A stretch of 64,000 nucleotides of DNA from Cytidiella melzeri (lineage: Eukaryota > Basidiomycota > Agaricomycetes > Polyporales > Irpicaceae), in the NCBI GenBank assembly GCA_022592445.1, contig JABYQR010000098.1, positions 1 to 64,000 of the forward strand, read 5' to 3'. The notes beneath the pieces were generated by a model. That model searched no databases. It saw only the letters and a list, made by a program, of their open reading frames with translations, and had not been told where the DNA came from. Below are positions 22,905 through 34,676 of this stretch, one piece after another; the first letter of the stretch is position 1; every line of letters starts with the position of its first letter. Both the position numbers and the translations under genes were made by a program.

Positions 22905-23265
22905 TCATCTTCGTTTGCGATTATCTCCATTATACGTTGAGAAGCTATCTTGAATCCACAAAATGCGATCTTGCGGTCCAGCTGATGTCGGCATGTAGAA
23001 GAGGTCCGGGATAATGACTACGGAGGAAGGAAAAGTCATATCCCCAACAACAGTGGATCCCGTGCTTACTAGAACCATAATGAGCGCAGGATACATCCCC
23101 TCTCAGATAACACGGATCGTTGTACGTCAGTATTATTCATTCTCAATCACTTGAAAGTGGCCTCACAGCTATTTGGGAGTGTATGGGAACATATATATAT
23201 CGCCGAGTGTGAAGTTGTCCCAGAGCTTGATCACTGTGCTGAGTAGTACGAACATCTGCAAATTT
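22905..23265 (-). pseudogene. Truncated duplicate (E') of the last two exons of 7TM copy E
   Basis: This segment repeats the end of copy E. Its first part reads DNFTLGDIY like exon 7 of E (DNFTLGDVY). Two extra bases in the ATATATAT run near 23195 shift the frame to an early TAG. After an intron with the same border it reads GMYPALIMVLVSTGS, as in exon 8 of E (GMYPALVMVLVSTGS), then diverges to a different tail ending at 22905. No counterpart of exons 1-6 is present in the 250 bp separating it from E. It is best explained as a tandem duplication of the 3' end followed by decay. Confidence 0.7.
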
Positions 23266-23519
23266 TGTGCACGTTCCATGAGAATGAATTGTCTATATTG
23301 ACAGAAGAAACAGGGCTTCAATCACCACGGCTCGGGGTTTGTGTGCAGGAGTTCGCAATGCTAAACTCGTTGTATGCAGATGGCGCCGTAGAGGTTACGC
23401 TCGTGTTATTGCGGGGGTGAAATGAGTTGTACATGGGCACTCGCTTTCAAAGCACATTATACGGAAAAGGTTTATGCATAATGTTCACTCAAGAACACTT
23501 ATATCACTCACAATCGCAG

Positions 23520-25011
23520 TCACGCTTCCAGATCCGCCTCAAAATCGTGTCCAACACATCCTCGACTGACAATTCCTCGACTGTCGTCCTTCGACGCGTT
23601 GCCATCTCCGTCCGACTCTGGATTCACAACACATTTGATGACCATAAAAGATCCTTCAGGCAATATTGTGGTCTGTGTGACGCGGAATTGTAGGTCCCGT
23701 ACAACGGTACTGAGAACTGCTTGCTCGGCGGAGGATGGCGAAGTCATATTCTCAACGCTAGATCCCGTGCTCACAAGAACCATAACGAGCGCAGGGTACA
23801 TTCCCTGTGGAATTACACGGATGATTACAAGAATGCGTCAGTAACGTTCGTTCTCATATACTTGAAGATGGCCTCACAGCGACTTGGGAATGGATGGGTA
23901 CATATACATCCCCTAACGTAAAGTTGTCGGGAAGGCTGATCATCAAACTGATCACTACGAATATCTGCGTATCGTGCCACATTTCATCACTGAAAAAATT
24001 CTCAATCTTGACGTGAGATACATAGACTCACCGAAGATAGACAATATGCCAACCCGGACTCCACGAGTAAGAATAAGATACGCTCCATTTGGTCACCCGA
24101 GCTATGCAAGCACTGGAGGTTTTCACGAATCCCTCGACGATAATGCCTGCGTAAAGAGGGAGTATCGGCGATTTTGTTTTGCAGGCCCAGAATTCCCAGA
24201 TGAGCTCGAACGAAACGTACCAAGCCCAAATCGAGATGAGAGACGTAGCAAATATGTTTGTTATGAGGGACAAAGCTTGGCTGGTGACTTGTAACACGTT
24301 CAGGCACGTTTCAAGTGGCCCTTGAGGGATATCGTTCAAACCTGGTAGCGCAGTACCGTACATTCGAAGCCCAAGGGTTGCACTGATTGACACTGCCAAG
24401 AATGAATCAATGAATGCAACATGTCAGTCCTCAGCGGCTTGGCTCACAAAGCATTGCTAGCAGCATGATTGACGGTAGTCGGAGCACTCTCTTGGAAAAG
24501 TGCAGACCACATAGTACGCGCATGCGCCAGACCACGACACCATCCGCAAACAGAACTGTTGATGCTGTACGTGAGAGGCGAACATTCGATAAATGAGAAA
24601 AACACGGGTTATACGTACGATTCAGGAGGAGGAGAGCGTTGCAAACCAGGCGGAAAGTCGAGGCAATGTGTGCGCTATATCCTGCGAGCTTCAGGCTCGT
24701 CGCGACACATGTTGCCGCCCAACTTGCTGTTGACAGCGCAAAAGCAGCTAAGGTGATGCTGAAGATGACAATATTGTTTCTGCTTCTGAGTCCGTGCTTC
24801 CTGGTCATGCAGGTGAATATCCCGGAGGTAAATTAGTGGAATCGAACTTACAGAAAGATATGTATGGACGGCGGTATCAAGGCAACGAAGACACCTAGCG
24901 AGGTTGGTCAGTCATTACTGGTCTCAACTCCACTTCTTTCGGCTCACCATACGCAAGAGTTTGTGGAAGGATGACGATAAAGTCAGACAGATATACAGCT
25001 GCCTCTGCCAT
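23520..25011 (-). CDS. 7TM integral membrane protein, family copy E (open)
   Basis: Eight exons with the same positions as the plus-strand copies give a protein of about 370 aa. The start is MAEAAVYLSDFIVILPQTLA (ATG at 25011), then VFVALIPPSIHIFL, a helix in ITLAAFALSTASWAATCVA, VLFADGVVVWRMRVLC, LGLRMYGTALPGL, NIFATSLISIWAW, ILFLLVESGLAYC, NFTLGDVYVPIHSQ and GMYPALVMVLVS. The polar tail of about 80 residues ends EADLEA at 23520. All junctions keep phase. It is the most diverged copy (for example a Met-Arg-Val after the WRM motif) and lacks the 14-bp inverted repeat of A and D. It faces the ALDH gene across a 1.1-kb intergenic region. Confidence 0.75.
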
Positions 25012-26131
25012 GGGACTCAGCTGGTGGATATTGTCACCGGAATGGATACGAACGAGCCTGCTCGTGGCGAATAGGAAAGTCTAGCCATACCTTTTTAAAG
25101 CATTGCTCTGCACATTTTGAAGGACGAATGGATCAGGATCATGATGTGGTTATCATCGTTGTGCCACGACGTGGTATCCTAACAGATTGAAGCTATCCAT
25201 TGTGAGACTGTTAGTCGCTAAAGCTCTGCGGGTTCTACACGTACCGATGACGGTGGGTCGGCAGAATAAATCTGCTGGAGCTCGAGACGGATACTGTGAC
25301 CACGACGGCATTGCCATCGTGGTGGTAGTGCTCGTGTCGCTACGATATCGTCAGAAAATATGAATATGATCGGTCTATTCTTGTGAGCGTTGGTTGACGG
25401 CATTTCGACAAGCCTGTACGCTTGTCCACGGCCGGATGTACGGTGTCTGCATGAGATGACCGTCATTTGAATGATCGAGGGAGCTTGCGCTTTGAGCCGC
25501 GTCACAGCGTCAGTGATTAGAGCTGTGTACTGGATGGCACCCTCTCAGATGGTCCATTGAAGCAAAAATGCTGTGAATGGCGACCATCTTGAGCTGGAGG
25601 ACGACCAATCTTCAGACTGTCGACACAGGTTAATAGTAACCTGATACGCGCGGCCCCAATATCTCGAAGTACCTAGCAGATCAGAACAGCTTCCAGTCAT
25701 AGTCAATAGAACTCACCACACGCACAGTGCTTTGAGTCATTGACACTTTTTTTCGATACGTACGACTTGTAGTCGTGAAAGTGCCAGCAAATGCGCATGC
25801 ATAAGTACATGATCATGAATTTGCGGCTGTATGGTTGCCGACCGTGCCGAAGCGCGTCGCGTCAGTCACGTGAATTAGTAGACGCTGATCGGTGTGGGGT
25901 CGTCATTGACACGGTCCTCTGGGTTCACCTCAACTGACGAAGGTACGCTGTCCTCAGAGTCCAAGCTAAAAGCCAACAGCACTTGCACAACGTGAGTTTG
26001 TTCTAAATTCTGCTTATCACACTCTCTACTATTCCTCTTCTCACTTAGTAGGAAACTAGGGCAGTGCAGACCGTGACACGCTCCCACAGTAACTTTACCC
26101 CACAACTTGAAGGCGACTATCAACGACCACC
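25012..26131. other. Divergent intergenic region between 7TM copy E and ALDH
   Basis: It holds the promoters of both flanking genes. No confident gene was seen; a 95-codon minus-strand frame at 25505-25218 has no recognisable features. Confidence 0.5.
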
Positions 26132-28383
26132 ATGGTCGCATATACTCCCCTCGATGATATTCCCGCTATTTTCTCCGACCTCAGGACAACATTCAAAACA
26201 GGAAAGACAAAGCCTATCGCGTACCGCAAACAGCAGCTCTCGCAGCTAGCATGGATGCTTCGTGACCACCAGGACCGTTGGGCTGATGGTCTCAAGGCAG
26301 ATCTCGGCCGGCCTCACCTGGAAGCCGATTTGTAAGTTTCTACATTGAAATTTTGTGCCATTCAAGCCTTACTAGGTGCTAGTCTCGAGATAAATCCTTC
26401 CATAGCCGAGGCTAAGGACGCGTATCTGAATGTGGACCAATGGGCGAAGACTGAAAAAGCGTGCGTGGTTTCGCTATCTTTCATTTCTGGCACTCAATTC
26501 ACATATGTTATGTAGCCGTTGGACTTTGAACTGGTCCGTCATGAAGCCTGAGATTCGTAAGGAGCCAAAGGGCGTCGTCCTGATCATTACCCCGTTCAAC
26601 TTCCCGGTGCACCTCACAATCACACACGTTGTAAGTACCAAGTCACCATATCGTGTGTTAACTGTCACAAACAGTGGTTTAGTCAGCTGCCATTGCGGCA
26701 GGAAACTGTGTCGTTATCAAGCCTTCCGAGCTCTGCCCGGCCATATGCGAACTCTATGCCGAGTTAGTACCCAGGTACCTTGACCCGGAAACCTGCCGGG
26801 TCGTCAATGGCGATGTTCCCGTAGTCTCGAAGGTTTGTGTTCCCCATGCGCTGTATTGGGCAAGTGCTGACGAAGCAGTAGCTGCTCGAGTACCCCTGGG
26901 ATCACAGTACGCACGATCACTAAGTTTTGTCAGGTCATATCTCATGCAAAATCTTATAGTTGTGTACGTTGGAAGCGGACGGGTGGCAAAGATCGTCTGC
27001 GCCGCAGCGGCAAAGCACCTAACGCCTGTTACAACCGAGCTCGGAGGTCAGTTTCATGCTCTTATCATGGAAGACGAAATGTCTGAAGTCAATCCTTTGT
27101 TCTAGGCAAGTCTCCCGTATTTATAGATCCCAGCTGCGACATGGAGCTTGCCGCCAAGCGTATACTGTGGGGCAAACTCGCCAACTGCGGTCAGGTCTGT
27201 GTAGCGCCTGACTACGTGCTAGTCCCCCGCGACGCTCAGGACCACTTCGTCGCAGAAATCAAGAAGGCATATGATACATTCTTCCCAGACGGCAACCCCG
27301 CCAAGTCGGACTCGTTCAGCCGCATGGTGACTGAAGCGCATGCAAACAGGGTGAAGAAATACGTCGACGACAGCAAAGGTACGATTGTGTTTGGAGGCGA
27401 TGCCAATGTACAGGAAAAGTATATTGCGCCAACGGTTTTGAAGGATGTAACTTTGGACGATGCCACTATGCAAGAGTATGTTACATCTTGTGTGTAATTC
27501 TTCGTATCGCTCACAAATATCTGTTTCTAGGGAAATCTTTGGTCCTGTACTGCCAATCATACCCGTCAAGGACGTTGACGAGGCCATCAGTATTGTAAAT
27601 GAGCGGTCAGTTATCTTGATTGTAAGACAGGAACCATGTTGGTACTCACGTTCGTAAAGAGAACACGCATTGTGTTTGTACGTCTTCACCAAAGACCCGA
27701 AGTTCAAAGCAAAAGGTACGTGTTCTTCTCTCGGTTCTCCTTATAAGGGATTTTTACCTGACAGCATGGTGGTAGTTTTCGATAACACTCAGAGTGGTGG
27801 TGCAATTGCAAACGAGGTCATCATTCACGTGGGCGGTAAGTCAACAAGGCCGGGCAACATCTCTTCCTGCTCTTTGTCATGACAGTCGTTGCAGCTACGG
27901 GTCTTCCATTCGGCGGTATTGGTCCGAGTGGCTGTGAGTATCTTCCCATAGTCTCCAGAAATTCCGTGCATATACTTACTGGTGCGTTCTACAGCCGGCT
28001 ACCTCAGCGGAAAATATGGGTTCGATGTGTTTACGCATCAGCGTTGCACGCTTGATAATCCCCGATGGTAATCATACATCCCTTTCATGCGCACGGGTGA
28101 GCTCCTAACATACGCCTTTCGCTCAGGGTCGACACTCTACTGATGAAAGGGAGATATCCACCCTACACTGTACGTTTATCATCATTGTATCTCAGATAGC
28201 GGCACATGACGCGGTTCTGGTTGCCAGGAAGCAAGCACTCGTTTCTTGAGGAAGATGTTGAAATCTGACATGCCACCGAGACTCGCTCTCGGACAAATCA
28301 CGAGCAAGAGGTGGGGCCTTTGGCTCGTCTTCTCCTTGTTGAGCATCGCATCTGCCATACTGATGAAATATCGGCTGGCTTAG
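26132..28383 (+). CDS. Aldehyde dehydrogenase, class-3/fatty-aldehyde type
   Basis: It oxidises aldehydes to acids with NAD(P)+, probably at a membrane. About 530 aa in at least ten exons. Seen in order: MVAYTPLDDIPAIF, a helix-rich start with KADLGRPHLEA, PKGVVLIITPFNFP, AIAAGNCVVIKPSELC, LLEYPWDH then VYVGSGRVAKIV, the catalytic Glu in VTTELGGKSP, the catalytic Cys in NCGQVCVAPDYVL, EIFGPVLPII, LYVFTKDPKFKAK, and LPFGGIGPSGSGYLSGKYG. A hydrophobic C-terminal segment (LWLVFSLLSIASAILM) ends at 28383, as in tail-anchored class-3 fatty aldehyde dehydrogenases. One acceptor must be the TAG just before CTGCTCGAG (about 26882) to avoid a stop. No disabling change was seen. Confidence 0.88.
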
Positions 28384-28999
28384 TTGAATACTCTGGGGTT
28401 TCGTACATACTGTCTACATACATTTTGATGGTCGTGCTATCGTTGTTCTCCTTAAGTAATTCGTTTTTGTGGCCGACCTGCAGTCATTTTTCTTGCACTT
28501 TGTTTCGCGTGGTTTGTCAGCTTTAGCCATCACTTTGGCACATGTAACAGGTATGCATGCTCATCTCATTGAACATTGTTGCTTATGCTAGGCTTATGTA
28601 GACGAGGGTTCAACTGCAAACCCTGCGTGCACAATCATCGTTCGCAGCGTGCGAATAGACCCGCACATGCTAGCTGTGTCACGCTTCTCGCACACCCGGG
28701 AGTTCTAACGCTATATCGAGAAGCAGAACTCCGTGTCCTGGGTCACAATAGTACCGTGCGTGCCCACAGTGTTTCTTCTCTTCCTTGACCATGTGTCGCG
28801 GTCATACGATGCGTGTCCATCCTACCCCGCAGAATACACCGACCGCATGGCGAAGTCGATGACGATGCACTGCTTTGATTCCGAAGCCGTCCCCATAACA
28901 GTGATACCCTTCACGCGCGTCGTCTGAGAGTTTATAAGCCAGCTATTTCTGCCATGAACGTCGAGGAGCAACCTTCGTCTCCCTCACGGTACGTTCACG
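28384..28999. other. Intergenic region upstream of the aspartic protease
   Basis: No gene was seen. A TATAAG element at 28933-28938 lies 62 bp before the protease ATG. Confidence 0.5.
28933..28938 (+). promoter_or_regulatory. TATA-like element of the aspartic protease gene
   Basis: TATAAG lies 62 bp before the ATG at 29000. Confidence 0.4.
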
Positions 29000-30542
29000 A
29001 TGTTGACCTCGGTTCTTGTCTCCTTTGTTCTTGCTGCTGTGGCAAGCGCTGCAGTACCGGCACCGGCGGTCCCTCGCGCCTCGCCTCAGACAATCACCTT
29101 GAGTTCTCGCCTTATCCCGAGGGGTTCGTCCTTGGGAAGGAGGGCATTATCTCCTATCAATGTTCCTCTGGCGGATTACTTTAACGGAACCGACCTTCAG
29201 TGAGACCGCAGACTTTCATGTGTCTGCATCGCTCACGAATATACTGATCATTGGTGTACTAGATGGTTCGGAGACATTCAAGGTTCGCATATTAGTCTTG
29301 TGACTCCTTCTATCTAACATATTCTACCAGTCGGGACACCGCCTCAGAACATCAGCGTCGTATTCGACACTGGTAGTTCCACACTAGAATTTGCCAGTGA
29401 GTAGCCGCTCCGTCACCTTCGAACTGGCGCTGAATAGTGACATCGTTTCATTAGGCACACTGTGCGGGGCCCCTTGCTCTAATCAAGTTCAGTTCGATGC
29501 GACCAAGAGTTCGACCTTCGTCGATGGGAAGCGCGAAACGACGATAACGTTTGGGACTGGCGTCGGCGTGGATCCCGTCATCGGAAACAACTGGCAGTTA
29601 ACTCTTCGTCAGGCCACGGACACGGTCACTGTGGGGGGTATCAGTGCACCCAAGGTTGAGCTGTTCCTCATCACCGATCAAACTCCTACATTTGGACCGG
29701 ATCCCTTTAGTGGCATTCAGGGTACTCTTGTAACATATCCTGGCTCGGGATCACTGAGTCAAGCCCTACCGTTTGTTAGGAATGTCGTCTGTCGCGCAGG
29801 GCTTCTTCGCTGGGCTAGAATCTCAAGGACTGCCGTCGCTATTCAGCTTATTCCTTACGCCACAAGCCGTAGGCAACGCAGAACTCACGATCGGCGGCAT
29901 AGATACGACCAAGTTCACGGGTAAACCAATTTTGCAAACGCGGTTCTCATTTGTTGGTGTGCTGACCTTCTGCACTTGAATGTCATCAGGTCCGATCAGT
30001 TACATTCCCTTGACCGCGGAAAGTACTGAAGAGGGATTCTGGGAGCTCTCCTCGTCTGGCATCACTGTCAATGGCAAGTCAACATCAGCGCTGAAAAAGT
30101 CTCGTGCCATCATCTTCGACAGCGGAACAAGCAACCTCGTCTTCTCTCAGGCAGATACCGTGGTGCGCCTTGCCCTTCACAAGTGATCACAACTCTCTTC
30201 GGCTGACGTTACACCGCGTCTTAGGCTATCTACGCTCAAATCTCCTCCAGCATCCAGCCCTTTAATGACGAGCCAGGTACCTTTGGGATCGCTTGCTCCG
30301 AAATAGCGTCATTAGCCGCAGAGATCTCCTTCGCGTTCAAAACCACGACGGGGAGCACGTATCAATTAGTGGTCCCCAGCAGCGAGCTCAGCGTTGGGCC
30401 GTTCAAGAGTAACCCGGAGATATGCCAGACCTTGATCAACGCCCAAGAGGATCTCTCGATCATCGGAGCGAGTGCGCTGAAGCACGTTTACAGTGTTTGG
30501 GATTTGGGAAACAAGCGCATGGGATTCGCGGCCACTGGTTAG
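29000..30542 (+). CDS. Secreted pepsin-like aspartic protease (A1 family)
   Basis: An extracellular or vacuolar acid protease of about 400 aa. The signal peptide is MLTSVLVSFVLAAVASAAVPAP, followed by a short propeptide region with LIPRG and GRRALSPINV. The first catalytic motif is VVFDTGSSTLEF, spanning exons near 29370-29400. The second is IIFDSGTSNLVF (about 30112-30147). Between them is the TFGTGVGVDPVIG flap region. The C-terminus has DLSIIGASALKHVYSVWDLG and a final MGFAATG, as in A1 proteases. Introns of about 55 nt were placed where frames require (for example 29730-29780 joins GIQ to GMSSVAQGFFAGL). The mature enzyme lacks some Cys of pepsin, as is common in fungal polyporopepsin-like enzymes. 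No lesion was found. Confidence 0.88.
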
Positions 30543-30897
30543 CAGAGCCTTGCTGTGGTGAGAGGTGTCTGGACTGATGTGGCGTTTTCAAGGCGTGTAA
30601 GAAGGACAACGTGTGCCAAGGATCAGCTCCATGGCGTACAGTAGGAGCAGCTGAGATGGTGTCCATAGCGCTTTAGCATTGAAAATTGGACTACAACAAT
30701 GGCATACCAGATACTTAATGTCTCATAATAGCCTTGCCACATCAGCGACTTGAATCATAACGTGCCGTATTGCACTCGACCGCCTTGTGCGCATCACAGG
30801 CGTTCTAGACGTGTATTGAGGACTCATTGAAGTTCTCAGAGCTGTTGTTCTTTATGCCACCAGCTGACTGCTAAGTTATAATATATACACACGCCGT
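30543..30897. other. Convergent 3' region between protease and ArgRS
   Basis: It contains only 3' flanks of both genes. No gene was seen. Confidence 0.5.
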
Positions 30898-32907
30898 TTA
30901 CATCCTCTCGAGGGGTTGGAGACTCAACAGACGCATCGCTGCACCAAGGACCTCTTGAGCACATTGATACAGCAACAACCTCGCCCTCGCCTTCTCTTGG
31001 TCCGGTTCTCCCTTGACGATGACGGTCTCCCATGCGCTTGAGATTGCATGACTCAACCGGAAGGCGAAAGTGACGACGCCGCTGGGCTCGTGTGTCCGTA
31101 GAGCAGTTTTGACAACGTCGGGGTACGTGCTAATCAGGAAGGCAATGTCTCGTGCGGAGGGCTCGACGAGGAGGTCGGTGTTGATGGCGGCGAGTGGAGG
31201 GAGAGGTAGGAGTTCAGGGTTTTTGCGGCCGATCGAGGCGAGACGGACGTGTGCGTATTGTAGGTAGGGGCCGGTGTCGCCCTCGAAGGACAACATTCGT
31301 TCCCAATTGAAAGTGTAATTGTTAATTCTGCGTGAAACAGTAAGCATACGAGAAATTCAGCAGCTGTGGAATGGTGACTTACCGCTTGGCAGACATGTCT
31401 TGGATCTTCACGCCGGAGATACCAACCTCCTGTGAAACCATCTCAGGATCCTCTATCGCGTTGTATTTCTCCTCGTTCTTTTTCATTTGCTCATGCATAA
31501 CGGACGTAGCTTCCTTTATGATCTGGTCCAAGAAAACGACCGTGCCTCGTCGCGTGCTCATGCCAAGGACCAGGCCGTAGTTCACATGTTCGAGGTTCTC
31601 CGCCCAAGGAAACTCCATGAGCTTGAGGATCTTGAAGAATTGGGAAAGATGTAAGTCCTGTTGTGACGATACGACGTAGATCATTTTGTCGAACTGGTAT
31701 TTTTCGTATCGCTCAATTGCACCACCAATATCTCGAGTGAGATATATTGACGTGCCATCTGTGAGATGTCAGACACAGAAGAACAAGATGTGACTTATGG
31801 TATTCACCTTTCTTCCTCAATACCGCTCGCCCCATTTTCCATTTTTCAAGATTAACGAGCTTCGCGCCGTCTATATCCTCGATGAGGTTCAACTCTGTCA
31901 ACCTATCGATGGCCTTGTCCTGCCACTGCTTGCCGACCAATGACTCTCCGACATACTCGTCGAAATGTACATTCAGACGAGCGTACTCCTCCTTGTACTT
32001 CCTGATCGAAAGCTCTCGCCAATTCCGCCAGTTTTCGAGCGCGGACTCGTCTCCGTCCTCCATGCGTTTGAAGAACTTGGCAGCCTCAACCTTGACGTTC
32101 GGGTCTTCCTCCGCATCAGCGTTAACTTTGATGTAAATATCTAGAAGATGCTTGATAGCGTCCTTCTCGAGCTCCGTTTGTGAGCCATACTTCTCGAACC
32201 CGACAGCGATTAACCCGAATTGGGTTCCCCAATCACCGAGGTAGTTCAAGGAGACGACTTCCCAGCCGCAGGCCTTGTAGAGGTTTGCCAGGAATGCACC
32301 GATGATTGTACTTCGTAGGTGGCCGACATGGAAGGATTTGGCAATGTTCGGCGAGGAGTACTCGATCACGACCTTCTTTCCCTTGCCTGATGAGTTGGTG
32401 CCAAATGATGGCGGACTGCTATGTGTGAGGTCGTAGATTTGTGTGAGAGCGAGACGGGTGAGCGTTGGCGTGCAACATGTGAAGTGGAGGAAGGCCTTGT
32501 CATGGACGACGTTCTCGATCCATTCGTCGGGTTGAAACTAGAGCAACGAATTTAACGTCACGTCAGTACACGCGGGACCATCTTCAGCAGGCAAGGCTAT
32601 ATCTCTCACTGCTATTTGCTGATAGGCTACAAGATGAAGGTGGGCTCACCGTGCTCAAGACTTTCTTTGCAAGCTCGTCTACCTTGCCCGGTAGCCTGAA
32701 TCGAGGCAGAGCTACAGTAAAGTCAACACCCTTCTTTCCATAGTCTACTCCTGTATACACCTGCTCGATAGTGAGTGGTGGCAAGGCATCCGCGACTCTT
32801 TTCGCGATTGCAGCTCGGAACAAGTCCAGAACGCATACGTCGGGCTCCGTTCCTTCGACTTTTGGTAAGGGTGGCAGGTTCGCTATGAACGACGCCAGTG
32901 TAGTCAT
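30898..32907 (-). CDS. Arginyl-tRNA synthetase (class I)
   Basis: It charges tRNA-Arg with arginine. About 620 aa in several exons. From the start MTTLASFIANLPPLPKVEGT (ATG at 32907) the order is an N-terminal additional domain (VDFTVALPRFRLPGK), the HIGH-type motif SFHVGHLRSTIIGAFLAN, NYLGDWGTQFG, a helical insertion, DGTSIYLTRDIGGAIERYEK, and LGMSTRRGTVVFLDQII in place of KMSKS, as in yeast-type ArgRS. The C-terminal anticodon-binding domain contains NWERMLSFEGDTGPYLQYAH and ends LLSLQPLERM at 30898. The frame is open upstream to an ATG at 33045. The added 46 residues carry several Arg/Lys and Ser/Thr but also early acidic residues; they may be a mitochondrial presequence made from an alternative start. 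Confidence 0.92.
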
Positions 32908-33045
32908 CTTGCGGTGAGAATGGTTAAGTGTGGTAATTTTTTTGGTGAAGAGACCGCCGTAGCGTCGAAGTGTGAGGGAGAGTGTGAAAGCCAGCTCGAA
33001 TATTTTATTCTGCGAGTCATAGAAGTGACTCAAATCGATGAGCAC

Positions 33046-33325
33046 AGAGTAGGCGCCACTGTAATACCATCACATTAGACGCCGGAGCTGATGAGCGCTA
33101 CTCTACCGAACACCTATCACTTATCTCATTTGTGATGCACTTCTTTCATTGCTCTCCAATCCATTTTATGAGTCCAAGCCAGCAGAGGCAGGTGACTCCT
33201 GTGGATTGAGCTGGATCTTATGCCCCCCCTTGTTGTCCCCGAGTGGATTGACAATTCTGTCCAACTCAACCTGTTCATCCAAACTTCTTGCTCTGTTACC
33301 ATCATGAGACAATAAGCGCCCTGCC
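33046..33325. other. Intergenic, left edge of second repeat-rich block
   Basis: No gene was seen. From here to about 40.9 kb the base composition and decayed coding pieces suggest element-derived DNA. Confidence 0.4.
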
Positions 33326-33676
33326 ATGTCTCCACCACCTGGACAGTCCATACCCTGCCTGCCTCCTTTCGCTGGCACGCAACCAGTCGCAGTCTCTGCC
33401 AATGAGGCTCACATAGACCCTGCCATCAACCAGCTGTCGGCTGTGCTGAAAAATGCTGCCGACGCTTTCAATCAAATCACCTTGCTGCTCACCGCGCAGC
33501 AAGAGCTCATCAAGCCTGCCTCTTGCTCGCCTGACTCTGGAATTACCTTCAACTCATTCTTCAACTCCCTGAAGGCTCTGACCCAAGTTGCACACACGCA
33601 CACAATGGATATGTTGGGATTGATAGCAGGTCAAGGGGGGGTGTCAGAGAGTGACCCGCCAGGGCGGCCGGTTTAG
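33326..33676 (+). pseudogene. Possible coding remnant in element block
   Basis: A 116-codon frame starts MSPPPGQSIPCLPPFAGTQP and has a helical middle (PAINQLSAVLKNAADAFN). The composition looks coding, unlike nearby chance frames, but I recognise no family. It may be the first exon of the zinc-finger-type gene that follows on the same strand. It ends at 33676 without a clear donor. Confidence 0.3.
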
Positions 33677-34194
33677 GAAGGAAGCACATAAGCACAAGAG
33701 GAGGTGCACCAGGCGCAGCCAGCCGTAACAAGCTATGACATCTTCAACTTCCTCAAGCGCTCTAACAGCTTATGTAGTTCCACTTCCTTCAAGCGCTCCA
33801 GAACCTTCTGCCACCTGATGCCTTCTGCTTCCCTGCTCGCTGTCCGCCTGCCCTCTCTTCCTGGAATGGCTCAGCAGCACTGTTCTGCCCATATCCCGAC
33901 TTCACCATGGTATTTATTGTTTATTGTCACAATATTCATTAATAATTAGTTCTTTGCTTCTCTCTCCGCAGGAACCATGCACGGTGGGTTCCTGGAAGGA
34001 TTTGCAAGGTATGGTCGTGAACTAACACATCTCCCCTCCCCTTGCCGTGTGATTCCCGTTGTTGCCATTGTAAAACAATCACACTAGAGCCTATAAATAC
34101 GGCTTTGCGCAACCTGCACAGCCTGAGACTTGTCATGAACATGCACACTTTTTCCTTTCTTTTCCTTTTAATTTCCTTATCTTATCTTATCGAT

Positions 34195-34540
34195 GATACA
34201 TAGCTACTGCATTTGATCAAGTGCATGTGACAGACTGGTCACATGATCATAGAAGGTGCTGGAACATTGTGGAACATTGTAGAACATCACACCATAGCAC
34301 ACCATACGTTCCCACGGCAGTGTTAGGAGTACAGACCCGGTACCAGGGGTCCTTGTCTGAGATGTATATAAACCCACCTTGTAGCTCCCTAAAGACCTCA
34401 GATTCTACCTCCTGGTCTTTAGGTGACGTCCACCTTGTACTAGGTCTATCACTGTACTAATATATCCTGGTCTTTAGCTCACTGTTAGCTGCTCCCTCGG
34501 CGTTGTATCTCCCTCTTTCCTCATCATCATTACCCCTGTC
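34195..34540. mobile_element. LTR-like promoter region with CTGGTCTTTAG repeats
   Basis: It contains GGAACATTGT in two adjacent copies (about 34261-34282), a TATATAAA box at 34365-34372, and CCTGGTCTTTAG twice (about 34411 and 34467) plus a related AAAGACCTCAG. GGAACAT/AGAACAT phrases also occur at 17.99-18.05 kb in the other block. This looks like an LTR or element promoter. I could not define termini or a target-site duplication. Confidence 0.3.
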
Positions 34541-34676
34541 GTCATCGTCCACGCGAGTCCGCTCGTCGTTCCTTCCCCCCCCTTGTCGTCACTCCCTTGC
34601 TCTTCATAGAGTTTGGTTGTGTCCCTGACAGACTCCAGCCCCCATCACGACAACCTCTCACTTCTAACTTGCTGCC

